Below, one piece after another: positions 33,670-41,985 of a stretch of DNA of 64,000 bases (position 1 is the stretch's first letter; each line of letters begins with the position of its first letter). Below the pieces are notes generated by a model, which searched no databases, was not told the origin of the DNA, and saw nothing but the letters and a program-made list of their open reading frames with translations. Made by a program: the position numbers and the translations under genes. Location of the stretch: assembly GCF_003182095.1 (NCBI RefSeq), contig NZ_QGTJ01000009.1, forward strand, positions 85,436 through 149,435. The letters run 5' to 3'. This DNA comes from Plasticicumulans acidivorans (lineage in GTDB: Bacteria > Pseudomonadota > Gammaproteobacteria > Competibacterales > Competibacteraceae).

Positions 33670-34638
33670 TCAAATACCGGCGCCGGCCTCAAGCACTTCC
33701 TGATGCGTGCCGGCTTGGCTGACATGGCTGCCGGGCGGCACCGGATGGGTCAGCCAGACGTTGCCGCCGATGACCGAGCCGCTGCCGATCTCGATGCGCC
33801 CGAGGATGGTGGCACCGGCGTAGATCACGACGTCATCACCAACCCGCGGATGGCGGGCCACGCCTTTGACCAACGCGCCATCAGCGTCGGTCTGGAAGCT
33901 TTTGGCGCCGAGCGTCACGGCCTGGTAGATGCGCACTCGTTCACCGATGACCGCGGTTTCGCCGATGACGACGCCGGTGCCGTGATCGATGAAAAAACTC
34001 CCGCCGATGCTGGCGCCGGGATGAATGTCGATACCGGTGCTCGAATGCGCCAGTTCGGCCAGCATGCGCGCCAGCAACGGCAAGCCCAGGCCATACAGGG
34101 CATGCGCCAGACGGTGGTGGATGACGGCCAGCACCCCGGGGTAGCACAGCAGCACTTCATCGACGCTGCCGGCCGCCGGATCACCGAGAAATGCCGCCTG
34201 CACATCGGTATCGAGCAGGCTGCGGATCGCCGGCAACTGCTCGGCAAAGTGCCGTACCAACTCACGTGCCCGCGTATCGAGCGCGATCTCCCCTTCTGAG
34301 CTGGTGTCCTGCCGCCCCTGCAGGCGCAGTTCGCGCTGTACTTGCAGGAACAGCGCGCGCAGAGCATGGCCAAGGGTATGACCGACATAGAAATCTTCGC
34401 CTTCGCGCCGCAGGTCGGCCGGCCCCAGGCGCAGCGGAAACAACACGCCGCATAAATCACGTGCAATCAGACGTAACGCCTCACGCGACGGGAATTCGCG
34501 TTCACCATGCTCACGCAGCCGCTGCTGCGACTGGCGCCAGTGATCGCGAGCTGCCCGCAGCCCAGCAACGATCTGGGCCAATTCCCAGCCATCAAGGGCA
34601 TTGAGGTCTTCAGTCAGGTCACGCTCGGCGTTGCTCAT
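33670..34638 (-). CDS. Serine O-acetyltransferase (EpsC/CysE type) of the encapsulin operon
   Basis: 322 codons; AAGGAG eight bases before ATG 34638. The C-terminal third is a left-handed beta helix with SAT active-site residues (GIDIHPGASIGGSFFIDHGTGVVIGETAVIG), and the N-terminal helical part fits EpsC-like SATs. It makes O-acetylserine from serine and acetyl-CoA, the acceptor for sulfide in cysteine synthesis. Found with family 2A encapsulins, it probably replenishes the cysteine that the encapsulated desulfurase consumes. Rhodanese is 45 bp upstream, the shell gene 37 bp downstream. Confidence 0.93.
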   Translation of the reverse strand: MSNAERDLTEDLNALDGWELAQIVAGLRAARDHWRQSQQRLREHGEREFPSREALRLIARDLCGVLFPLRLGPADLRREGEDFYVGHTLGHALRALFLQVQRELRLQGRQDTSSEGEIALDTRARELVRHFAEQLPAIRSLLDTDVQAAFLGDPAAGSVDEVLLCYPGVLAVIHHRLAHALYGLGLPLLARMLAELAHSSTGIDIHPGASIGGSFFIDHGTGVVIGETAVIGERVRIYQAVTLGAKSFQTDADGALVKGVARHPRVGDDVVIYAGATILGRIEIGSGSVIGGNVWLTHPVPPGSHVSQAGTHQEVLEAGAGI

Positions 34639-34683
34639 GCCGGTATCTCCTTCAGTAAGCGCACGCCGGCGCCCTTGCTCGGC

Positions 34684-35175
34684 TCAGTCCTGAACCCATG
34701 GCAGCTGCTCGAAGCGCCAGCCGCCCAGCCCGCCGCGATGACCTTCACCATCGAGCGCACCTTCAAAACCAGTGAGTACGTTGAAGACTTGGGTGAAACC
34801 CGCCGCCGTTGCGGCCGCGGCCGCAGCCGCGGAGCGATTGCCGCTGCGACAAAGCAGCAGCAGCACGGCGTCTTTCGGTACCAGTTTTTCCAGCTCACGC
34901 AGGAAGCGCGGGTTTTTGCTCATGGATGTGCCGGTTTGCCAGGCGACATGCAGGCTGTTCGGAACGCGGCCGACATAGGTGCACTCCTCGATCGTGCGCA
35001 CATCGACCAGCTGTGCGTGACCGTTGCTGAACAAGGTCCAAGCATCGCTTGGCGATACGCTGCCGGCGTAGTCAACCGACGTCAGGCGGGCCAGCTGACG
35101 CGCGGTTTCGAGAATGCTTTCGGCGTGGGCAACCGCATCGGTAGCGGCTTCGGTTTGGAATAGTTGAATGGTCAT
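34684..35175 (-). CDS. Rhodanese-domain sulfurtransferase
   Basis: 163 codons; AAGGAGG six bases before ATG 35175. A single rhodanese domain with the active loop CRSGNRS (Cys109) after LLLL. No signal peptide. As first gene of the encapsulin operon it can move sulfane sulfur between the desulfurase compartment and acceptors. The family call is clear; its direction of transfer is inferred from context. Confidence 0.92.
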   Translation of the reverse strand: MTIQLFQTEAATDAVAHAESILETARQLARLTSVDYAGSVSPSDAWTLFSNGHAQLVDVRTIEECTYVGRVPNSLHVAWQTGTSMSKNPRFLRELEKLVPKDAVLLLLCRSGNRSAAAAAAATAAGFTQVFNVLTGFEGALDGEGHRGGLGGWRFEQLPWVQD

Positions 35176-35409
35176 TGCTTGCCTCCTTATCCAAAACGCG
35201 TTGAGTGCCAGTCGGGTTGAGGGGGGCTGGCGAATGGTTGGAGTGTATGGAGGCCTTATAAATAATGAAAAATAATAAATTTTATTTTTTTGATAACTTT
35301 TAGGAATTTATTGTTTTTGAATGCTGTTTTTAATTGTTTGATGTTTTTATGGTTTAATAAAAAATGATGATATAAAATAATATATACAAGCATGATTGAT
35401 ATATTTGCG

Positions 35410-35451
35410 ATTATTTGAACGTTGTATATTTTTATACGTCGTTCAAATAAT
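35410..35451. promoter_or_regulatory. Nested palindrome, probable TetR operator
   Basis: ATTATTTGAACG (35410-35421) pairs perfectly with CGTTCAAATAAT (35440-35451), and inside it GTATA (35424-35428) pairs with TATAC (35433-35437). It lies directly before the TetR gene within a strongly A+T-rich stretch (35230-35450) that should also hold the promoter of the divergent encapsulin operon. Autoregulation is the likely use. Confidence 0.7.
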
Positions 35452-35461
35452 GAGTTTCATC

Positions 35462-36067
35462 ATGACGAAAGAACCCACCGGGCGCCGCGAGCGCAAACGT
35501 CAGCAGACCGCTGATGCCATCGCCGATACGGCTTGGCAGTTGTTCGAAAGCGAGGGCTACGCGACGGTGACGATGGAGGCCATCGCCGCCGCCGCCGATG
35601 TCGCCAAAGGCACGTTGTACAAGCACTTTCCGGTCAAGGAGGCGCTGCTGCGCCATCGCTTTCACCGGGAGCTGGCCGAGGCGCTGACTGATCTGCTGAC
35701 CGAGCTCGACGCCCTGCCCTCCGCCGCCGCGCGGCTGCATGCGTTCTTCGCACGCAGCGCCGAATGGTCACAGACGCGGCGCGACTACCTGCCGCACTAC
35801 CTGCGCTACCGTCTGAATGAGCCCTGCAATGAACGCCTGCAGCAGCAGCGCAGCGGCCTGGAAGACATCTTCACGCGCCTGATCGCGGCCGGTCAGCGCA
35901 GCGGTGAATTCCGGGCGCAGCCGTCGGCAGCGGTTGCGGCGCAGTACCTGAGCTTCCTGCAGCTCGGTGCGCTGATGCGCTGGCTCAACGAACCAGCGAT
36001 CGAGCTCGGTACCGAGTACGGAGCGATGCTCGATTTGTTCCTGCACGGTCTGGAGGTCACGCCATGA
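35462..36067 (+). CDS. TetR-family regulator of the phosphotransferase gene
   Basis: 201 codons from ATG 35462 (weak GAG seven bases before; ATG 35450 is possible but overlaps the palindrome and lacks a ribosome site). N-terminal HTH: ADTAWQLFESEGYATVTMEAIAAAADVAKGTLYKHFPVKEALL. The C-terminal ligand domain is diverged, as normal. Its stop overlaps the start of the next gene (ATGA), so both are one operon. It likely represses itself and that gene until a ligand binds. Its operator candidate also lies close to the encapsulin promoter, so cross-talk is possible. Confidence 0.92.
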   Translation: MTKEPTGRRERKRQQTADAIADTAWQLFESEGYATVTMEAIAAAADVAKGTLYKHFPVKEALLRHRFHRELAEALTDLLTELDALPSAAARLHAFFARSAEWSQTRRDYLPHYLRYRLNEPCNERLQQQRSGLEDIFTRLIAAGQRSGEFRAQPSAAVAAQYLSFLQLGALMRWLNEPAIELGTEYGAMLDLFLHGLEVTP

Positions 36068-38682
36068 ATGCCCTGCTGCAGGACTGGTCAGCGGTACTCG
36101 ACACCGGTGCGCAACTCGCTGGTGGCAAAGGCTGGAATCTCGCCCGCCTCGACCGCTACGGCCTGCCGGTGCCAGCCGGTGCGGTACTGACGATCGAGGC
36201 GGAGCGCGCCTGGCGCGAGGCCAGCGGACTCGGCGAGCAGCTGCTCGCAGCCTGTGCCGAACTCGACAGACTCGAAGCGCCCCGTGCGGCGCTGCTGCGC
36301 ACGCCATTGCCGCAAACACTGATCAGTACGCTCGATACCTTCCTCAAGGCGCGCGGCTGGGACGGCATCGCCCTTGCCGTGCGCTCATCGGCACCGCAGG
36401 AAGATGCCGCCGGCACCTCGTTTGCCGGCATTCATCACTCCTGCCTCAACGTCACCGGTACCTCGGCACTGAGCGAGGCGATCCGCACGGTGTGGGCCTC
36501 GCTGTGGACGCCGGCCGCGGCGGCCTATCGCCAGCGCGCAGGGATCGCCCACGCCGAAGCCGGCATGGCAGTGGTGATCATGCCGCTGCTGCCAGCCGTT
36601 GCCAGCGGCATCGGTTTTACCTGTGATCCGCGCGACGGCCGCGACGACCGCGTGCTGCTGCACGCCCTGCCGGGACTGGGCGAGGCACTGGTCGGCGGCC
36701 AGAGTGAAGGCGATGAATGGCTGTTCGACGAAGACCCGCTCGACGACAGCCTGCGCCTGCTCGACAAGCAGCTCGGTCGCAAACCACTGCAGACGGTGAC
36801 GCTCGCCGCCGGCGGCACCGCCAATCGAGCGCTCGATGCGCAATCAAGCGCTCGTCCCAGCCTCGACGACGACACTGCTCTGCGGGTCGCCGAAACCCTG
36901 CGCGATGCTGCCGGCGCACTCGATTTCGCGGCGCCGCGCTTCGATCTGGAATGGGTCTGGGACGGCCACCAGGTCTGGGTGGTGCAAGCGCGGCCAGTCA
37001 CTGCGAGTGCCCGCAACACCTATCCGGCGCTGCAGGAGCAGCCCGATATCTGGTCGCGCGGCAATACCTGCGAGGTGATGCCCGAGCCGGAATCGGCGCT
37101 CGACTGGGCGCATTCGCGCAAGCTGGTCGACGCGCTGCTCACCCCCGGCTACGCGCTGTCCGGCTACGCCTTGCGCCCCGGCGTCACCCGCGCCGGACTG
37201 TTCCACGGCCGCCTGTACCTGAATGTGGCGCTGATGCAGTGGGAAGCCTGGGATGCGCTCGGTCTGCCGCCGGCGGCACTCAACGAGCTGATGGGCGGCC
37301 ACCAGCCCGAAATCCGCGTCCAACCGCCGAGCTGGCGTCAACGGCTGGCGCGTTTCGGTCGCATCCTGCGTTACCTGCGTGGCGTGCCGGCAGTACGCCG
37401 TGCCGGACTGCAGCGCATCGACGCCATCCGCGCCGAAACCCGCGCCGCGCGGACTGCCGCACTGCCCGAGGATGACGCCGGTCTGCTCGAACTGACGCTG
37501 AAGCTCGGCCGCCGCGCCCGCGCCACCGGCCCGCTCGGGCTGCTGCAGGGCTCGGGTGGTGCGACGCTGGCGCGGCTGGTACAGACCATCGAGCAGAAAC
37601 TGCCGGGCGAAGGCGCCACGCTCGCCGCCGCGCTGCTCACCGGCGGCGAAGCCAGCGTCACCGCCGCGCAAGGCTATGCACTGGTCGAACTGGCGCAGCT
37701 CGCCGCCGCCGAGCCAGCGGTGCGCGACTGGCTGGTCGCGCCCGATCGCGGCGAGGACTGGCAGTCGCTGCCGGCCGACAGCCGCTTCCGGGCGGCTTTT
37801 GCCGACTTCCTCGAACGCTACGGTCACCGCGGCGTTTACGAGACCTACTGCCGCAATCCGCGCTGGCGCGAGCACCCCGCGTATCTGCTCGATCTGCTGC
37901 CCGGCCTGGCGACCACCGATCTCACGGCCCTGCGCGCGCGGCAGACGCAGGCTGCACAGGCGGCCTGGCAGCGCCTGCGCGCCGCCGTGGCCTGCTGGCA
38001 GCGACCGCTGCTGAAGATGATGATCAGGCAGGCCGGTGTCGAGACCCGCCAGCGCGAAGCGGCGCGCAGTGCGCTGATCGCCATGCTCGAACCCGGCCGC
38101 CGCGTGCTGCTCGCCGCCGGGCAGCGCCTGCAAGCGCGCGGTGCGCTCGAACACGCCGAGGATATTTTCGAGCTGCTGCTGCATGAGATCGTCGGTGCAC
38201 TGCGCGGCCGCATCCCGGCCAGCGGCCTGCGCGCGCGCACCGGCGACCGCCGCCGCCTGCGCGAGGCCCAGGCGAGCTGGGAGCCGCCGCACGTGCTCAG
38301 CGTCGCCGGGCGCGCCGTCACCGCGCTCGCCGAAGCCGCCACGATCAATCCGCATGCCGAACGCCTGCACGGCGTCGCCGTCGGCTGCGGCCGGGCACGC
38401 GGCGTGGCGCGGCTGGTGCGCACACCGCAGCAGGGCACGCGCCTCGCCGCCGGCGAGATCCTGGTCGCGCCATCGACCGACCCGTGCTGGACACCGCTGT
38501 TCCTGCGCGCCGGCGCGCTGGTGATGGAGACCGGCGGTTATATGTCGCACGGCGCCATCGTCGCCCGTGAATTCGGCATCCCGGCGGTGGCCAATCTGCA
38601 TGGCATCTTCGAGGCCCTGAATGACGGCGAACTACTCGAAGTCGACGGCGACCACGGCGAAATCGTGCGCGTGAGCGGATGA
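36064..38682 (+). CDS. Rifampin-phosphotransferase-like PEP-synthase family enzyme
   Basis: 872 codons, the length of rifampin phosphotransferase (RPH). The ATP-binding PPDK_N domain spans about 1-310 (GGKGWNLARLDRYGLPVPAGAVLT; AVRSSAPQEDAAGTSFAGIHHS; FDLEWVWDGHQVWVVQARPV), a less conserved middle domain about 320-740, and a swivelling phosphohistidine domain with ETGGYMSHGAIVAREFGIPAV (His829) at the end. RPH moves the beta-phosphate of ATP to rifampin through this His. The middle domain sets the substrate and cannot be read from sequence alone. Coupling to a TetR gene fits inducible resistance to an antibiotic or other hydroxylated compound. A PEP-synthase-like metabolic role is the alternative. 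Confidence 0.82.
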   Translation: MNALLQDWSAVLDTGAQLAGGKGWNLARLDRYGLPVPAGAVLTIEAERAWREASGLGEQLLAACAELDRLEAPRAALLRTPLPQTLISTLDTFLKARGWDGIALAVRSSAPQEDAAGTSFAGIHHSCLNVTGTSALSEAIRTVWASLWTPAAAAYRQRAGIAHAEAGMAVVIMPLLPAVASGIGFTCDPRDGRDDRVLLHALPGLGEALVGGQSEGDEWLFDEDPLDDSLRLLDKQLGRKPLQTVTLAAGGTANRALDAQSSARPSLDDDTALRVAETLRDAAGALDFAAPRFDLEWVWDGHQVWVVQARPVTASARNTYPALQEQPDIWSRGNTCEVMPEPESALDWAHSRKLVDALLTPGYALSGYALRPGVTRAGLFHGRLYLNVALMQWEAWDALGLPPAALNELMGGHQPEIRVQPPSWRQRLARFGRILRYLRGVPAVRRAGLQRIDAIRAETRAARTAALPEDDAGLLELTLKLGRRARATGPLGLLQGSGGATLARLVQTIEQKLPGEGATLAAALLTGGEASVTAAQGYALVELAQLAAAEPAVRDWLVAPDRGEDWQSLPADSRFRAAFADFLERYGHRGVYETYCRNPRWREHPAYLLDLLPGLATTDLTALRARQTQAAQAAWQRLRAAVACWQRPLLKMMIRQAGVETRQREAARSALIAMLEPGRRVLLAAGQRLQARGALEHAEDIFELLLHEIVGALRGRIPASGLRARTGDRRRLREAQASWEPPHVLSVAGRAVTALAEAATINPHAERLHGVAVGCGRARGVARLVRTPQQGTRLAAGEILVAPSTDPCWTPLFLRAGALVMETGGYMSHGAIVAREFGIPAVANLHGIFEALNDGELLEVDGDHGEIVRVSG

Positions 38683-38715
38683 CGCCCCGCTCCTGCAGGC
38701 CGTGTGGCTCGTGGC

Positions 38716-39732
38716 TCAGGTGAAATGCATCGTGCCGCGGCGGATGCGGCCGCCGACGCGCTCGATGCGGCGCCAGCCGCTGTTGTCGTTCATCGTGATC
38801 CAGCGCCGTTCCTCGATGCGGTAGAACCAGTCCTGATCCTGCTGGAAGTAGACCTGGAAATCCTGGCCCTCCCAGATGTTGAGGATCTCGTTGCCGTGCG
38901 CGTGGATCTCGTCGAAGTCAGTGGTCGCCTTCTGCCCCATCTCGCTGTAGAGGCGGTTGAGTTCGAGCAGCAGGGTGTTGATCGGCGCCGGCAGCGGCTC
39001 GGCGTTGAGGCCGATCTTGCGCGCCTCGGCGAGCAGGATCGGATAGCTGTGCGAGGGGTATTTCGAGTTCAGCGTCGCGGCGATCGCCTGCGCCCGGGCA
39101 TCGTCGCCGATGTGATGCGCCAGCAGCTCGCGGCAGAGCATGATCGACAGCGACTCGGCGCGGTCGACGGCGCCGATGACCAGCGGGTGGACGTAGTTGA
39201 ACAGGCTCTTGTACGGGTTCTCGGTGCTGTCGCCCTGCTGCTCGCGCCACAGGCGGATGACGCGGTTGAGCTCATCGAGGCTGACGCTGACGCGGTCGTT
39301 GTCCCGGTCGACCGGCGACAGCGCGTGATTGAGCGAGGTGTCGACCGCCGTCAGGTAGGCGGTCGGCCCCATCATGATCTGGTCGGCACCGAGCGTGATC
39401 ATCGTCGCCGCCGAGGCGCATTCCAGCGGCACCAGCACCACCAGGCGCTGGCAGTGCTGGCGCAGCAGGCTGACCAGGCGCAGCGACACCTGACCGCCAC
39501 CACCGCCGGACTTGATGAACAGATACAAAGTATCGTGGCGGCCGAGCCGTTCGAGGATTTCGTAGAGCGCCAGCACGTCGCTCTGGCAGACACAGCCGCG
39601 CGGATTGTTCCAGTAGGTGATCAGCGGGCCACCGAGGTGCTCACTGGCGGCGCGGATGACCTGTTGGGTTTTGGCGAACAGCACCGGCGGCTGCTTGACC
39701 TTGGGGGAAACGGCTTTGTCCATGTCATTCAT
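38716..39732 (-). CDS. SDH-family Clp-fold serine protease-like protein
   Basis: 338 codons from MNDMDKAVSPKVK (GGAA six bases before). A Clp/crotonase-type fold is indicated by TLYLFIKSGGGGGQVSLRLV followed by LVPLECASAATMITLGADQIMMGPTAYLTAVDTSL, the pattern of the Ser-Asp-His (SDH) family related to SppA, with Ser in ECASAAT as likely nucleophile. No membrane anchor is visible, unlike SppA. The start overlaps a possible start of the opposite-strand secreted gene. Substrate unknown. Confidence 0.8.
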   Translation of the reverse strand: MNDMDKAVSPKVKQPPVLFAKTQQVIRAASEHLGGPLITYWNNPRGCVCQSDVLALYEILERLGRHDTLYLFIKSGGGGGQVSLRLVSLLRQHCQRLVVLVPLECASAATMITLGADQIMMGPTAYLTAVDTSLNHALSPVDRDNDRVSVSLDELNRVIRLWREQQGDSTENPYKSLFNYVHPLVIGAVDRAESLSIMLCRELLAHHIGDDARAQAIAATLNSKYPSHSYPILLAEARKIGLNAEPLPAPINTLLLELNRLYSEMGQKATTDFDEIHAHGNEILNIWEGQDFQVYFQQDQDWFYRIEERRWITMNDNSGWRRIERVGGRIRRGTMHFT

Positions 39733-40312
39733 CGAGCATTCCATCAGCGATCGTTGTCCGCAGCGGCACCATGCCGGCGGCCCGCTACGATGCCACAGGC
39801 CGGGCATTTTTCCGGTATCCGGCAGATGGCTGGCGCGTCTGCTGGCGCTGGCGCTCGCATGGTCCGCCGCCGGCACGCTGTCGGCGGCGCCCGCGAGCAT
39901 CACGCTGGAACCCTCCGGGCGGCTGCAGCTGCAGCTGTCGAACGGGCAGACGCTGAGGCCGGCGCCCGCGGCCGATCAGGTCGGCTTTGCCCAGCCCGCG
40001 CTCAGCCGCGACGGGCGCAGCGCCGGCTGGCTGGCGCTGTATCCGAACTGCTGTACCTCGTACCCGATCGCGCTGGCACTGGTGATCTACCACGACGGCC
40101 GCATGCAGCCGTTTCGCGGCAATGAGCTGGCGATCACGCGCTGGCGCTTCGAGCGCGGGGACCGGGCCGTCGCCTTCATGCAGGAGACGGTGCACGGCCA
40201 CCTCGGTGTGCATTTCGAGCTGCGCTCGCTCGCCGGCGACCTGCTCGAAGTCTATGAAGGCGACCCGCAGGCCGACGCACCGGCGTGGGTGCGTCGGCTG
40301 GTCGCCGAGTAG
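39721..40312 (+). CDS. Unknown secreted protein, start uncertain
   Basis: The frame ends at 40312 and contains a good signal peptide (WLARLLALALAWSAAGTLSAAPA, cleavage near 39897) followed by a 138-residue mature domain with GWLALYPNCCTSYPIALALVIYHDG and ETVHGHLGVHFELRSLAGDLLEVYEGDP. The only ATG before the signal peptide is at 39721, which leaves an unusually long N-terminal stretch and overlaps the divergent gene by 12 bp; a CTG near 39830 would give a normal signal peptide. The domain recurs as an uncharacterised periplasmic protein in related bacteria. It converges with the isomerase-like gene (3-bp gap). Confidence 0.6.
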
Positions 40313-40315
40313 CGC

Positions 40316-40909
40316 CTACAGCCGGGCCAGGCGCAGTTCGCGCAGGTGCTCGTCGAGGAACTCGATGCGGTCGTTGCCCCAGAAGATCTGCTCGCCGACG
40401 ACGAAGCTCGGCACGCCGACCACGCCTTTCTGGTCGGCCTCGGCCCAGTTGTCGGCGAGCTGGCGGCGCAGCGCCGGGTCTTCGAAGCTTGCCGCCAGCG
40501 CATCGCGCGCCAGGCCGATGCGCTCGCCGATCGCCAGCAGCACCTGCGGATCGCCGATGTCCTGGCCCTCGCCGTAGGCGGCGCGCATCACTTCGACGAT
40601 GTAGGGCCGCAGGCAGCCGGCCGCTTCGGCGTACAGCGAACCGGCACCGGCGATGGTCGGTTCGGTGGTGAGCGGCGGCGGGTTCACCGGAATGCCCATG
40701 CGCCGCGCCCAGCGCGCCATGTCCTGCCGCGCCAGCGGCACGCGCTTGGGTGCATCCTGCGGCGGTGAACGCCCGTCCCAGCCGCCCAGCGGCCGCCACT
40801 GCAGATTGACGTGGTAACGCTCGATCACGTCGAACAGCCGCTTGCTGGCGAGATAGCAGTACGGACTGCGGAAGTTGAAATACAGGTAGACATCAACCGG
40901 CTGAACCAT
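40316..40909 (-). CDS. DsbA-like 2-hydroxychromene-2-carboxylate isomerase family protein
   Basis: 197 codons; AGGAG six bases before ATG 40909. VYLYFNFRSPYCYLASKRL near the N-terminus is the glutathione-site motif of HCCA isomerase/kappa-GST proteins, and GVVGVPSFVVGEQIFWGNDR is the cis-Pro loop of the DsbA fold. HCCA isomerase acts in naphthalene degradation with glutathione. Here it follows the meta-cleavage operon (82 bp after the MetA-like gene) and may isomerise a ring-cleavage product or have another thiol-dependent role. Substrate inferred only from context. Confidence 0.82.
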   Translation of the reverse strand: MVQPVDVYLYFNFRSPYCYLASKRLFDVIERYHVNLQWRPLGGWDGRSPPQDAPKRVPLARQDMARWARRMGIPVNPPPLTTEPTIAGAGSLYAEAAGCLRPYIVEVMRAAYGEGQDIGDPQVLLAIGERIGLARDALAASFEDPALRRQLADNWAEADQKGVVGVPSFVVGEQIFWGNDRIEFLDEHLRELRLARL

Positions 40910-40991
40910 CGCGAACTCCTCACGACTGCGCAACGCAGGGAATAAAAAGACACCGCGCGCATGCGCCGGCGCGCGGCAATGGGGGAAAACG

Positions 40992-41864
40992 TCAGAAGCG
41001 GGTGACGAACTTCAGCCACACCTTGTCGCCTTCGAAGCGGTTCTCGGCCTGGGTCTCGATGTTCCAGGTGGCGATGAAGCTCATGCCCTTGTAGTCGTAC
41101 TTGATCTGCGGGCCCCAGGCGAAGACCTGGCCGCGATTGCCGTCGCCGACGGTATCGCCGTACTGCTCATCGTCGGTGGTCTGCTTCAGATAGTAGCCAC
41201 CGAGGCCGAAGGCCCAGTCACCGACGTGCTGCGCCAGCGTGTAGTCCATGTGGAACTCGTCACCGGACTGGTACTTGGTGTCGTTGTTGCGCGTCTTCAT
41301 GTTGTACATGAGCTTGGCTGAGGCCTCGAAGCCGCCGTCGCTCAGGTAGGTCATCGCCAGCAGCGGCTCGAAGCTCCAGTAGTTGGCGCCGATCGAGGCG
41401 GTCGGATCGTCCTTGTCGTACTTGCCGGTCGGCAGGTTGATGTCCACCGCTGCGGCGACATGGAAGTTCGGAAAATGCCAGGCGAGGATGAACGGATCGA
41501 CGGTGATGTCGCCGAGGCCGTCGGCGGTGCCGCTGCCGCCCGGCGTGTGCATGCTCTGGTGCACGATCGGCACGATCATGTGCCAGCCCCAGTCAGCGCC
41601 GAACACCTTGAGATCGCTCATGTGCACCCAGCGCAGCGCATCGAAGGTGGCGTTGACCGACACCGGCAGCTTGTTGCCGTGGCTGTCGCGCAGGCGGCCG
41701 TTGTAGTGGCCGAGGTAGTTGAGGAAGTAATCGCCGGGCGGCGGCAGCGCGCCGGACATGAAGTTCTCGACGCCGTTGGGGTACTGGTCCGGCCCTTCCT
41801 TGGCGAAAACCGGCACGGCGGCGAGGCCCGCCAGCACGGCGAGCGCAATGCGCTTCAGGGTCAT
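40992..41864 (-). CDS. MetA-type outer-membrane protein of aromatic degradation
   Basis: 290 codons with a signal peptide (MTLKRIALAVLAGLAAVPVFA/KEG). The mature part alternates amphipathic strands and ends in VWLKFVTRF, a C-terminal Phe typical of outer-membrane barrels. It matches the Phenol_MetA_deg family linked to phenol and other aromatic pathways (GWHMIVPIVHQSM; DITVDPFILAWHFPNFHVAAAVDINLPTGKY). Uptake of a hydrophobic substrate is the likely role. It is the end of the meta-cleavage operon, 121 bp after dmpH. Confidence 0.88.
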   Translation of the reverse strand: MTLKRIALAVLAGLAAVPVFAKEGPDQYPNGVENFMSGALPPPGDYFLNYLGHYNGRLRDSHGNKLPVSVNATFDALRWVHMSDLKVFGADWGWHMIVPIVHQSMHTPGGSGTADGLGDITVDPFILAWHFPNFHVAAAVDINLPTGKYDKDDPTASIGANYWSFEPLLAMTYLSDGGFEASAKLMYNMKTRNNDTKYQSGDEFHMDYTLAQHVGDWAFGLGGYYLKQTTDDEQYGDTVGDGNRGQVFAWGPQIKYDYKGMSFIATWNIETQAENRFEGDKVWLKFVTRF

Positions 41865-41985
41865 GGATGCTCTCTCCTCTGGGCTGCCCGTCTGCTGCGG
41901 GCATGCGCGGCCCCCGCGTGCCGCGAACGGCACGCGTTGGGGCGCTTTTTTTGGTAAAGCGGGCGGCCGGGCCGCCCGGCCGGCT

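Noticed and set aside
41961-41977. GGGCGGC-CGG-GCCGCCC hairpin after dmpH as terminator
   Set aside because: Read in the direction of transcription it is followed by GCTTTACC and an A-run, not a T-tract, and the operon seems to continue into the MetA-like gene.
41865-41985. Hidden dmpI gene between dmpH and the MetA-like gene
   Set aside because: The 121-bp gap is shorter than a tautomerase gene and contains no frame with an N-terminal Met-Pro.
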